64,000 nt of DNA, taken from assembly GCF_051132615.1 (NCBI RefSeq), contig NZ_CP152375.1:2294001-2358000 (forward strand), written 5' to 3'. This DNA is from G051132615 sp051132615 (GTDB lineage: Bacteria > Pseudomonadota > Gammaproteobacteria > Burkholderiales > Neisseriaceae). This document shows positions 1 to 7,594 of the stretch, in pieces (the first letter of the stretch is position 1; each line of letters starts with the position of its first letter). Below the pieces are notes generated by a model. The model did not search any database. It was not told the DNA's origin and saw only the letters and a list, made by a program, of their open reading frames with translations. Both the position numbers and the translations under genes were made by a program.

Positions 1-122
1 AGATAAGTATAAATATTTAATTGCCTTAAATTTCTAGATATAACTTTTTGATTTTATTTTTAATTATATAAATTTTATATAAAATCATATCAATTGCAAA
101 CGGGATATATGCTGGCGAATAA

Positions 123-380
123 TTAGGGTAAAGCGATGAAGAAATTTTTTAAATCCAGTTTGGTTTCTTCTGCTAAAAACTTGTCTGCAATCCCTTCTAT
201 GGCGCTTTGAATACCATACAACATATGCAAGCAAGCATCAGAGTCTTGTTGGGTTTTAATCAGTAAAAATGCTTGTTTACTGCCTATTTGGCGTAATTTC
301 TCTGGTGTGTCAATGCCAACAGCCAGTAAATTTTGAGCCAGTATTTTGCCAATATTAGGTAATTTGAGTAATTCGTCCAT
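123..380 (-). CDS. TfoX C-terminal-domain protein (stand-alone helix-hairpin-helix protein)
   Basis: A protein of about 85 residues that consists almost entirely of a TfoX C-terminal-like domain: the N-terminal LPNIGKILAQNLLAVGI stretch has the helix-hairpin-helix look of that family, followed by a short helical tail ending in DLKNFF. The TfoX N-terminal domain is missing, so this is not a full-length TfoX/Sxy competence regulator. An in-frame extension to 425 exists, but the ATG at 380 begins exactly at the conserved domain and has GGTGG about 8 bases upstream, so I start there. It lies downstream of the eutBC terminator and in the same orientation. Its function is unknown; DNA or protein binding is only an inference from the fold. 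Confidence 0.7.
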   Translation of the reverse strand: MDELLKLPNIGKILAQNLLAVGIDTPEKLRQIGSKQAFLLIKTQQDSDACLHMLYGIQSAIEGIADKFLAEETKLDLKNFFIALP

Positions 381-463
381 TAAACCACCAACCTTAATCA
401 TTGAAAAGTGAGTAGGGTAGAACAATGAATTTAAGTGATGCTAAAGCCAGTTAATCATAGAGT

Positions 464-498
464 AAAAAAGCCATTGGTTAGAATCCAATGGCTTTTTT
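464..498 (-). terminator. Rho-independent terminator after eutBC
   Basis: A perfect 14-bp inverted repeat (AAAAAAGCCATTGG / CCAATGGCTTTTTT) with a 7-base loop, 15 bases past the eutBC stop codon. Read on the reverse strand, the stem is followed by a run of T, so it fits termination of the eutA-eutBC transcript. Confidence 0.85.
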
Positions 499-513
499 CA
501 ACAAAATAATAAG

Positions 514-2823
514 CTATTTTTGTCTTAGTTTTTCTAGGCGGTTACCACCTGCTTTAAATTTCAACATTTCCATAATTCTTTCTACAATCACACTACCTGC
601 TTCAAGTGGCACAAGACCACCAGAATAGATGTTAGAAATAACTGTGTTTTCGTAGCGAATATCAGGGTTACCACTAAAAGCAACAGCAGCTTGACGAGTT
701 TGTTCATCTGCTAAACGATAATGGATATAGGCAGACATACTGCGAGAAGCTAAAGCATCTCCTCCTGGGCGCTCACCCAATAGAATCACAATCACTTTTG
801 GTTCTAAAGCGTCTCCAATTGACTCTGCCAGTTTCACACGACCATATGGTGCCAGAATGGTTTCGCCAACGCTTAAATTGTTGGCTTTTAAACCATCAAT
901 TAATACAGGCAATAATTCTGGAATATTATGGTGAATGGCTTCTGCGCTTAAACCATCAGAAATCACAATTTGTACATCTTTGTGTTCAATGGCCAAATCA
1001 CCGACCATATGGCTACCTAAGTCTGGATCACCTAAATGTGCTTCTTTATCAGGTGCTGCAGTAGACACAATGCGCATAGGCACAGAACCTAAATCACTTG
1101 GGCGAAGCTGTGCATAAATAGCCTCACGTGCAATGGCTTGGTTGGCTTTAACCAAACGGGTGACTTTATTTGATGGTCTTGGGCCAGCATTTTCATAACC
1201 ATAAGATGCGGGTAATGACTCATTTAAACGTTGTAACTCACCATCAGAGGTACAGAAGATACGAGGGTTACCCCAGTTAGGGCCTCTTTTGATATTGCCA
1301 TCCTCGTCTTCAATGAAAATACCTTTACTAATCGCCCAACGTAGGTATTCTGGTGCTGGTTTGAGGTTATGAATCTCACGCATGGTTTGATCATCATGGG
1401 CACTGGTGTCAAAGTAAGCCAACATACGGTCGGTATTTAAATACACATCCATATAGTAGTTACAGCCTGCTGTAGTGAGCAATTCTGTTGCAATTTGTTG
1501 GCCTTCAGTGGTTACTTTTGAGTGCAGCGTGAAGCAAGGGGCCATCCCCATTGGTAAGCCAAGCAGTTTACCCATAAAGTGGTCTTGTAAGTTTGAATAA
1601 ATCATTTCAAAGTTATCAAGATGGGTTTCAGGGCCAATAAAACCGGTCACATTGTTTAGCATAAATGGGCGATAACGACGCGCTAAACCGTAACATAGTG
1701 CTTCAGTTGTGGCCATATCCATACCATTGTGTTTATCGTAACTCACTTCACTGCCTTGGCCTGTTTCAAAATACATCCAGTTTTCGGCTTTGCCAGCTAA
1801 TGGACCTTTTTCTTTCATGGTTAAGTAAGCTTGATCAAGTAGATCAATAGTCACATCAAACTCTTCAATTAAAGTCGCATCCGTACCGGCAATACTTTGG
1901 AACATGATTTCAACTGGTGCACCAGACTCTAAACACTGTAATTGTGTTTTGATATGAGACAACACACATATTTGTGTCGGCACGCCAGTTTCTTCTCTGA
2001 GGCGTTCTAAATGGAATAAAATACTGTTGATGTTTTCAACAGTGTCAATTGCAGGGTTTAAGCCAAACATAGCATCCCCTGAACCCATACTTAGGCCAGT
2101 GTAAACCAACATAGTGATGCCATCTAAGTTGTCAGTAGGGTGGTTAGGCTGTAAGCGTGAAGATAATGTGCCAGGTAGACCTAATAAGGTTCTGGCTTTA
2201 GCTGATGCACCTGTTTTAAGTTTTCTGGCAATATAAAGCAATTCATGTACATCAAGTAATTTAGCTACTGCTGCGGCCATCACACCAGTTAACCCTGTAC
2301 CAATACGGCGAACTTCGCGACCAGTTGATTGCATGAGTAAGTCTTTTAATTCACCTACAGTTAAGTGGGCAATTTCAGCAAAAACCGTTAAATCAATTGC
2401 GTAGTTCACACGCATCACGCTATCAACTTGACCACGATTATCGGTTAATGGATTATCATAAATATGTTGCAAAGTTAAATCGGATAAAACACTACGTGCT
2501 GCTTCACGGGTGATTTCGTCTTCTGCTGCCAATTTAGCAACACGATCCCCCGCTTTGCTGATGTCAGCATTACCCAGTAATTGTTTTAAACCTTCAAACT
2601 GATATGTTCTACCTAAAAGTTCAATATGGTATGTTTGAGGTGGTTTTGGGGTGGGTACATGGATTTGATTCAGTGGAATCAAATCATCTACATAATCTGA
2701 CGGTATTGTGACAGCGCTTATATTGTTGCTGGTAACAGGTTGGTTTGCATTATTTACCGACAGGTTACTCAGGACTCTTTGTACAATATCCTGAATTTGC
2801 TGAGGGCTCATTTCGTTATCCAT
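514..2823 (-). CDS. eutBC: Ethanolamine ammonia-lyase, large and small subunits fused (EutB-EutC)
   Basis: Adenosylcobalamin-dependent cleavage of ethanolamine to acetaldehyde and ammonia. One chain of about 770 residues carries both subunits, which are normally separate (about 450 and 295 residues). Numbering from the upstream ATG at 2829, residues 66-525 are EutB-like and keep the residues corresponding to the substrate pocket of the enterobacterial enzyme (R225 and Q227 in SRLQPN, N258, E355 in FETGQGS, D416 in DHFMGK). Residues 530-771 are EutC-like (VISDGLS, YGRVK, GERPG, ISNIYSGG). The first 25 residues (MSPQQIQDIVQRVLSN) resemble the N-terminal helix of EutC, not EutB. The ATG at 2829 is only one base from the GGGAG ribosome site; the next ATG at 2823 has ideal spacing (7) and is chosen here. 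It follows eutA by about 40 bases. No microcompartment shell gene lies in the window. Confidence 0.93.
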   Translation of the reverse strand: MDNEMSPQQIQDIVQRVLSNLSVNNANQPVTSNNISAVTIPSDYVDDLIPLNQIHVPTPKPPQTYHIELLGRTYQFEGLKQLLGNADISKAGDRVAKLAAEDEITREAARSVLSDLTLQHIYDNPLTDNRGQVDSVMRVNYAIDLTVFAEIAHLTVGELKDLLMQSTGREVRRIGTGLTGVMAAAVAKLLDVHELLYIARKLKTGASAKARTLLGLPGTLSSRLQPNHPTDNLDGITMLVYTGLSMGSGDAMFGLNPAIDTVENINSILFHLERLREETGVPTQICVLSHIKTQLQCLESGAPVEIMFQSIAGTDATLIEEFDVTIDLLDQAYLTMKEKGPLAGKAENWMYFETGQGSEVSYDKHNGMDMATTEALCYGLARRYRPFMLNNVTGFIGPETHLDNFEMIYSNLQDHFMGKLLGLPMGMAPCFTLHSKVTTEGQQIATELLTTAGCNYYMDVYLNTDRMLAYFDTSAHDDQTMREIHNLKPAPEYLRWAISKGIFIEDEDGNIKRGPNWGNPRIFCTSDGELQRLNESLPASYGYENAGPRPSNKVTRLVKANQAIAREAIYAQLRPSDLGSVPMRIVSTAAPDKEAHLGDPDLGSHMVGDLAIEHKDVQIVISDGLSAEAIHHNIPELLPVLIDGLKANNLSVGETILAPYGRVKLAESIGDALEPKVIVILLGERPGGDALASRSMSAYIHYRLADEQTRQAAVAFSGNPDIRYENTVISNIYSGGLVPLEAGSVIVERIMEMLKFKAGGNRLEKLRQK

Positions 2824-2862
2824 ATCCATACTCCCTATAGGTTTAAGATGATTATTATTAAA

Positions 2863-4371
2863 TTATTTAATGCCATAAAATGAAACAGGAACAACTTGTT
2901 GATGAGGTTTGCTGATGTTGACAAAATTAGCTTGAGGAATAGTGACCTCATCAATCACAATGAGGTTAACGGGTAATTGCCCCCAAGCAGTTGCATAAGA
3001 ACCGAGGCTTTTGCCCACGTTGCAATCAATCAGCAAAACAATGGGTTGATCAGCAGGTGGTTGTAGTTGTTTGAAAATAACAACCAGTGTATGGCCTAAA
3101 TTACGTATCGTATCCAGTGTTACAGTTGGGTGTTCTGCGGTTTTTAGTGTCACTTGTAAACAGGCACCCTGAGGGTGTTTGCTGACTAGCTGTAAGGCTG
3201 CTGATAATTCTGAAACAGAGTCATAAGCGGACAAATGCGCAATAATAGGCAAATGTCTTAAAGGCAATACCTCTGGTTTGGGTAGAAATAAAGTCGCACC
3301 TGACACTTCTGTACTGTGCAAAGCCAAACCATATACGGTGGCACGTCCATGGTTTTCTGGAATAATGGTTTTCAAAGAACTGGAAAGGATAGGGGACTGT
3401 AAAATGGCTTTAGCAAAATCAATGCCCAGATCGCCAAAATAAGTTGTCGCTGGTAGGGCTTTACCTGAGGATGCTTGGTATACTAATTCACCCACACCAC
3501 CAGAAAAGGTGATGGCTGCTGGTTGATTTAGCGTTGGTAATTCAAAAGGTACTTGTTCTATTAATTGATCATGTGCTGTTTTGAAAAAAGCCGTATGTCC
3601 CTGCACAATCTGTTCTAATGCCTGTATGTAAAAACCAATAAAACGGTTTAACTCTTCTTGGTTGAGTACTTCACCTACACGTTTATGAATATTCAGTGTG
3701 GTGAATAATTGTTTAGCATCATCAGTTAATGCCCTGATTTGATAGGTGCTGGGTACAAATTGAATATGGCGTGCACCAATAAAATGGCATCCTGTGCTCA
3801 GTACATTGCCATTTAAACCTAAAGCGGGGTTGGTTGTGCCGCCACCAATATCCAGATTAATAATGGGAATTTCTTTATGGTAGCGACTTAACGCACCGCA
3901 GCTCCCCATAAAAGCTAACCATGACTCTAAACTTGGGTCATCAGCGGTAGCAACCACAATATCACCAATACGCTCTTCAATCAGCTTTGCCAATTTCTCG
4001 GCATTTTTTCGGCGAGCAGCTAAACCTGTGATAATCACCCCACCAGAAAAAAAGTCAGATGGTTGCATACCACAACCAGTAAGCCAGTTGTCCATCAGTT
4101 CAATGACACGTGTTTCATCAATGGTGTTGTCTTCATTAAAAGGAGTAAAAGAAATTTCTGAACGATAAATGATTTGTGTGTCACCCAGCTGTAAATTACC
4201 TGTAGTGCTGTTCATCACAATACGTGCTTGCGCTACTAAGGCACTGCTTGTGGTTGAGCCAAAATCTAACCCCAGCAGCCGTACAGACTGCTTATCTTTC
4301 TCTAAACGAATATTCAATCGACAAGGAGAAGCGTAGTTTGAGGAGGTAGTTTGATTGTTGCTTTCACGCAC
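2863..4371 (-). CDS. eutA: Ethanolamine ammonia-lyase reactivating factor EutA
   Basis: An ATPase of the Hsp70/actin-like superfamily that exchanges damaged cobalamin on ethanolamine ammonia-lyase. The sequence opens its nucleotide-binding domain with LLGLDFGSTTSSALVA and has a second phosphate-binding motif, NLDIGGGTTNPALG. Its 502 residues are a normal length. The start used is a GTG with AAGGA about 10 bases upstream; no in-frame ATG was found near it. The gene precedes eutBC in the same direction, so the two are probably cotranscribed, which suits an enzyme and its repair chaperone. No ethanolamine permease, EutR-type regulator or acetaldehyde dehydrogenase is visible nearby, so those functions must come from elsewhere. 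Confidence 0.9.
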   Translation of the reverse strand: MRESNNQTTSSNYASPCRLNIRLEKDKQSVRLLGLDFGSTTSSALVAQARIVMNSTTGNLQLGDTQIIYRSEISFTPFNEDNTIDETRVIELMDNWLTGCGMQPSDFFSGGVIITGLAARRKNAEKLAKLIEERIGDIVVATADDPSLESWLAFMGSCGALSRYHKEIPIINLDIGGGTTNPALGLNGNVLSTGCHFIGARHIQFVPSTYQIRALTDDAKQLFTTLNIHKRVGEVLNQEELNRFIGFYIQALEQIVQGHTAFFKTAHDQLIEQVPFELPTLNQPAAITFSGGVGELVYQASSGKALPATTYFGDLGIDFAKAILQSPILSSSLKTIIPENHGRATVYGLALHSTEVSGATLFLPKPEVLPLRHLPIIAHLSAYDSVSELSAALQLVSKHPQGACLQVTLKTAEHPTVTLDTIRNLGHTLVVIFKQLQPPADQPIVLLIDCNVGKSLGSYATAWGQLPVNLIVIDEVTIPQANFVNISKPHQQVVPVSFYGIK

Positions 4372-4891
4372 AAAGCATATCCTTTTTGAAAAAATCTTTA
4401 CATTTTATAGGGTCGCTGAAAAATAAATTAAACAATTATTGTAGAGCTGAATACATAAATTTTGGCATATTTGTCTTGGAGCTTCTTTGATAAAAGCTAA
4501 GTTCTGAGTAATCAATAAAAATAAACCTTTAGCATATTAAGTAATGGGGGGTAAGATAAATATAAAAATATGAATACATATAATGAAAATGATTGTGAGA
4601 GAGGTTTGTATCTAGATAATTGATTGATCAAAAAAGGATCCGTATATTTAAATCTATATAGATAAATAAAAAAATCATATCTTTATTTTAATATCTTATT
4701 TTATATATGACGTGGATTATTTATTTTAAGTAATTCATATTCTTCCATGTTTTTCTGATGTGTTGAGTGCATAATGATTTTAGTTATACTGTTTCATTAC
4801 TTTTATACAGTAGTCAAATAATAAATATGTGTCTAGTTTGGCACGTATTCTAGAATATTTATGCACAGAATAATTCTGATGTTATTGATTT
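4372..4891. other. AT-rich intergenic region upstream of eutA
   Basis: About 520 bases between eutA and a small secreted-protein gene, both reading leftward, so this should hold the eutA promoter near its left end. It is very AT-rich with many stop codons in all frames, and I found no convincing coding remnant, RNA gene or riboswitch fold. A TTGGCACG word near 4835 looks like the -24 half of a sigma-54 promoter but lacks a matching TTGC at the proper distance. Confidence 0.5.
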
Positions 4892-5209
4892 TTAATCTAA
4901 AATGAAACCATCTTGCCTTATTTGTTCTTTAGCGTGTTCTATTTGTTCAAAAGTCGGGTATTGACCAGAGTATTGCTTCAACAAAAGTTGGTATTCATAA
5001 TGATTTGACCATAAGTCAAGTGGCAAATAATAGTTCCCATCAGGTGAAATACACACTAGATATTTTAGAGTTGTGCCATTTATCTCATGCTTACTAATAA
5101 TAAGTTCTGCCCAACCATAGTTTTTACAGTCAAGTTCTTTAGGCATAACCCTCATTGAAAAAGCATGATTGCTTAAAATTATAAAATAAATAAATAATAT
5201 CTTTTTCAT
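4892..5209 (-). CDS. Small exported hypothetical protein
   Basis: About 105 residues starting with a clear Sec signal peptide (MKKILFIYFIILSNHAFS). The mature part has no family I recognise; it holds two cysteines (LDCKNYGW and YLVCISPDG) that could pair in the periplasm. An in-frame extension to 5350 runs inside the upstream nuclease-like gene and lacks a ribosome site. The ATG at 5209 has AGAAGAG nearby and places the signal peptide at the N-terminus. It lies 20 bases after the nuclease-like gene, so the two probably form an operon of exported proteins. Confidence 0.65.
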   Translation of the reverse strand: MKKILFIYFIILSNHAFSMRVMPKELDCKNYGWAELIISKHEINGTTLKYLVCISPDGNYYLPLDLWSNHYEYQLLLKQYSGQYPTFEQIEHAKEQIRQDGFILD

Positions 5210-5229
5210 TTTATTCTCTTCTGGTTTTT

Positions 5230-5730
5230 CTACTCCCAAGGAGGAATGAGATGAGTATCTGCCCACAAGCCTAGTTTTGCCTGTTTGGCTTTTTTTTGTG
5301 CATGTAAACAATATGTGTAATCCTCGTCTTCTATTTGAGGTGCACACCAAGAATATCCTAAATGAACCATGCTTTCACTTAAATTTGTAAAACAGCAATC
5401 ATCAGAGGGTGGAATTTTTTCAGCTTGTGTCGGTTCTAAAATAATACCACTAATATATTCTTCTCCATTTTGTTTAATTATATTACGAACTAATATACGT
5501 ACATCCTTGTTAAGGCTATTTTGTAAAAATTCATAAGCTTCTTGCCCAAAATGTTGATTCAACTTTGGTGAGTATATGTCATCAAATTTAACCTTCGTTT
5601 GTTTGTTTTCTTTGTTTGTACATATGAAGGTGTTGCCATCAATGATTTCAGTTATCTTACACTTAATAGCTTCACTTTTGGCCTGAGTAAAGGACAAAAA
5701 TAGTAAGGACAGTAGGAATAGTTTTTTCAT
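5230..5730 (-). CDS. Secreted staphylococcal-nuclease-fold protein, probably inactive
   Basis: The 166-residue protein has a signal peptide (MKKLFLLSLLFLSFTQA) followed by an SNase/thermonuclease-like fold: ITEIIDGNTFIC, a strand with VKFDDIYSPK, then FGQEAYEFLQ and the typical end KAKQAKLGLWAD with IPPWE. Aligned by eye to staphylococcal nuclease, the catalytic set is lost. The calcium ligands D21 and D40 correspond to N and Y, general base E43 to K, R35 to K and R87 to S. Extra cysteines (DDCCF, SWCAP, TYCLH) suggest disulfides in the periplasm. It may bind nucleic acid or a protein partner instead of cutting. It precedes a small exported protein by 20 bases. Confidence 0.75.
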   Translation of the reverse strand: MKKLFLLSLLFLSFTQAKSEAIKCKITEIIDGNTFICTNKENKQTKVKFDDIYSPKLNQHFGQEAYEFLQNSLNKDVRILVRNIIKQNGEEYISGIILEPTQAEKIPPSDDCCFTNLSESMVHLGYSWCAPQIEDEDYTYCLHAQKKAKQAKLGLWADTHLIPPWE

Positions 5731-5801
5731 CGTGTGATTCTATCAAAGAAAGTAGGCCATAGCATTTAAGTATTATTTTGGTAAATGATACAGATAAAAT
5801 G

Positions 5802-5828
5802 AAAGCCTTTCTTTATTGAAAGGCTTTA
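5802..5828 (-). terminator. Probable terminator after rmuC
   Basis: An inverted repeat GAAAGCCTTTC / GAAAGGCTTT(A) lies 28 bases past the rmuC stop codon. The trailing T-run on the reverse strand is interrupted, so it is a weaker candidate than the other terminators in the window. Confidence 0.5.
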
Positions 5829-5855
5829 GGTTGATATCAACAAATTTATAGTAGA

Positions 5856-7526
5856 TTATTTATCTTCAGCAATAGAAAAAGGTAAGCTGTCTACCGTATC
5901 TTTTGCCTTATTGATTAATTCTTCTGCTGAACTGTCTTCTTCTTTTTCATACTCTGTGTTTAAACGTTTATTCGCTTTAACACCCATAGCCAATAACTTT
6001 TCGGCTCGTCCAATTAAATTGCCCGAACCTGTTTGTAATTGGCGCATAGCTTGTTGGTAACCATCTTGGGCAGATTGTAATTGTTTACCCAGTTTTTCAA
6101 GTGTTTGGACAAAACCAACAAACTTATCGTACATTTGCCCGCTTTGACGCGCAATTTCTACCGCATTTTGGTTTTGGTACTCATAGCGCCAAATGCTGGC
6201 AACTGTACGTAAGGTTGCCAGTAAGGTGCTTGGGCCAACCAGCATAATACGTCTTTCAAAACATTCGCTAAATAAGTTCTCATCATGTTGTACAGCCAAT
6301 AAATAAGCAGGTTCAACAGGTACAAACATAAACACAAAATCCAGTGTTTTGAGTTTGTAAATATCTTGATACCGTTTTTCTGATAATGATCTAATATGGT
6401 TACGCATCGCATTAATATGGGATTTTAGCTCTTTATTGGCTTCTTCCGTATTGGTTGCTTTGGTGTAACGTACATAAGCATTTAATGATACTTTTGAGTC
6501 AATAATGATCTGTTTATCTTCAGGAAGGTTGATGATCACATCAGGTTGAGTACGGCGCACACTGCCGTCTTCATTTTCTACTGAATCAGAAACCTGGACA
6601 CTGAATTCACGTCCACGCGTTAAGCCAGAACTTTCCAACACACTTTCCAATACCATTTCACCCCAGTTGCCTTGAGCTTTATTATTGCTGCCAGTCAAAG
6701 CATTGGTTAGGGCTGTCGCATCTTCATTTAAGCGAGTGTTCAGTTCTTGTAACCGTTTTAATTCATTTTCTAATGTTAAACGTTCCTTGGAATCTTTTTC
6801 GTACGTATCCTGTACAAGTTTGCCAAAGTTTTGCATCCGCTCTTGTAAGGGCGACAATAATTGCGCCATGTTTTGTTGATTTTGTTCGGTAAAGCGTTTG
6901 GATTTTTCTTCCATAATATCGTTGGCCAACGCTTTAAATTGGTTTGATAAAACTTCTCGCGCTTCCGTTAATAATTTAATTTTGTCTTGCCCTGAAATAC
7001 GTTCTTGTTCGATAAGGGTTTTTAGTTGTTGTTCGCGAGTAGCCGCCTGTTTGATTTGCTCTTGCAGTTGGTTAACTGTACTGCGTTCATTGGCTAAAAG
7101 CACTTCAACTTCTTTTAAACGGCTGGCTTGTTCACTACGTGTCGCCAGTTCAGCAGAGTTTTTACGCAGTTCTTCTTGTAAACGTTGTAGGTTTTGGTCT
7201 CTGTCATATAAATGCATTTCTAGTTGTTGGGTGCGTTCTGCTCTAGCTTCTAAATTTGAGGCATTTTTTTGCAAATTCATAAACTGAACACGCAATAATT
7301 CAAGTTCTTCTAGATCCATGTTATGACGATTGCGTTTTTCTTCAAGTAAGCTATCAATGCCTTTGATTTTTTCACGCAAAACCTCTACTTCGGCATTGGC
7401 CTCGCCTCGGCCAGCCATTCTTTCACCCACAACTCTTGAACGCATCCATAACCACATAATCAAACACCCTAAAAGTAGGGTGGCTATGGCAATTATGCTG
7501 GCTAATCCGATACTGATAGATTCCAT
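5856..7526 (-). CDS. rmuC: DNA recombination protein RmuC
   Basis: RmuC family protein, thought to act as a nuclease-like factor limiting DNA inversions at short repeats. Residues 5-27 form one membrane-spanning helix (a string of I, A, L and W), followed by a long heptad-rich coiled coil over roughly residues 40-270. The RmuC core lies at about 280-500, with the characteristic GNWGEMVLESVLESSGL, QPDVIINLPEDKQIIIDSK and FVFMFVPVEPAYLLA stretches. The length of 556 is normal. The start ATG is supported because the membrane helix follows directly. It is not obviously cotranscribed with recJ, which lies 68 bases upstream in the same orientation. Confidence 0.92.
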   Translation of the reverse strand: MESISIGLASIIAIATLLLGCLIMWLWMRSRVVGERMAGRGEANAEVEVLREKIKGIDSLLEEKRNRHNMDLEELELLRVQFMNLQKNASNLEARAERTQQLEMHLYDRDQNLQRLQEELRKNSAELATRSEQASRLKEVEVLLANERSTVNQLQEQIKQAATREQQLKTLIEQERISGQDKIKLLTEAREVLSNQFKALANDIMEEKSKRFTEQNQQNMAQLLSPLQERMQNFGKLVQDTYEKDSKERLTLENELKRLQELNTRLNEDATALTNALTGSNNKAQGNWGEMVLESVLESSGLTRGREFSVQVSDSVENEDGSVRRTQPDVIINLPEDKQIIIDSKVSLNAYVRYTKATNTEEANKELKSHINAMRNHIRSLSEKRYQDIYKLKTLDFVFMFVPVEPAYLLAVQHDENLFSECFERRIMLVGPSTLLATLRTVASIWRYEYQNQNAVEIARQSGQMYDKFVGFVQTLEKLGKQLQSAQDGYQQAMRQLQTGSGNLIGRAEKLLAMGVKANKRLNTEYEKEEDSSAEELINKAKDTVDSLPFSIAEDK

Positions 7527-7594
7527 TCTGTGATTCCTTCAATCAATTACTTTTTAATCTGGTCAATCAAAATATATAGTTAAATACCCTGTTT

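Noticed and set aside
4372..4384. A four-codon frame (ATG CTT TGT GCG TGA) overlapping the eutA start
   Set aside because: Too short and unsupported; probably coincidence, though it would be checked only if leader-peptide control were suspected.
4834..4850. TTGGCACG as a sigma-54 -24 box in the eutA upstream region
   Set aside because: There is no TTGC at the needed distance and it faces away from eutA.
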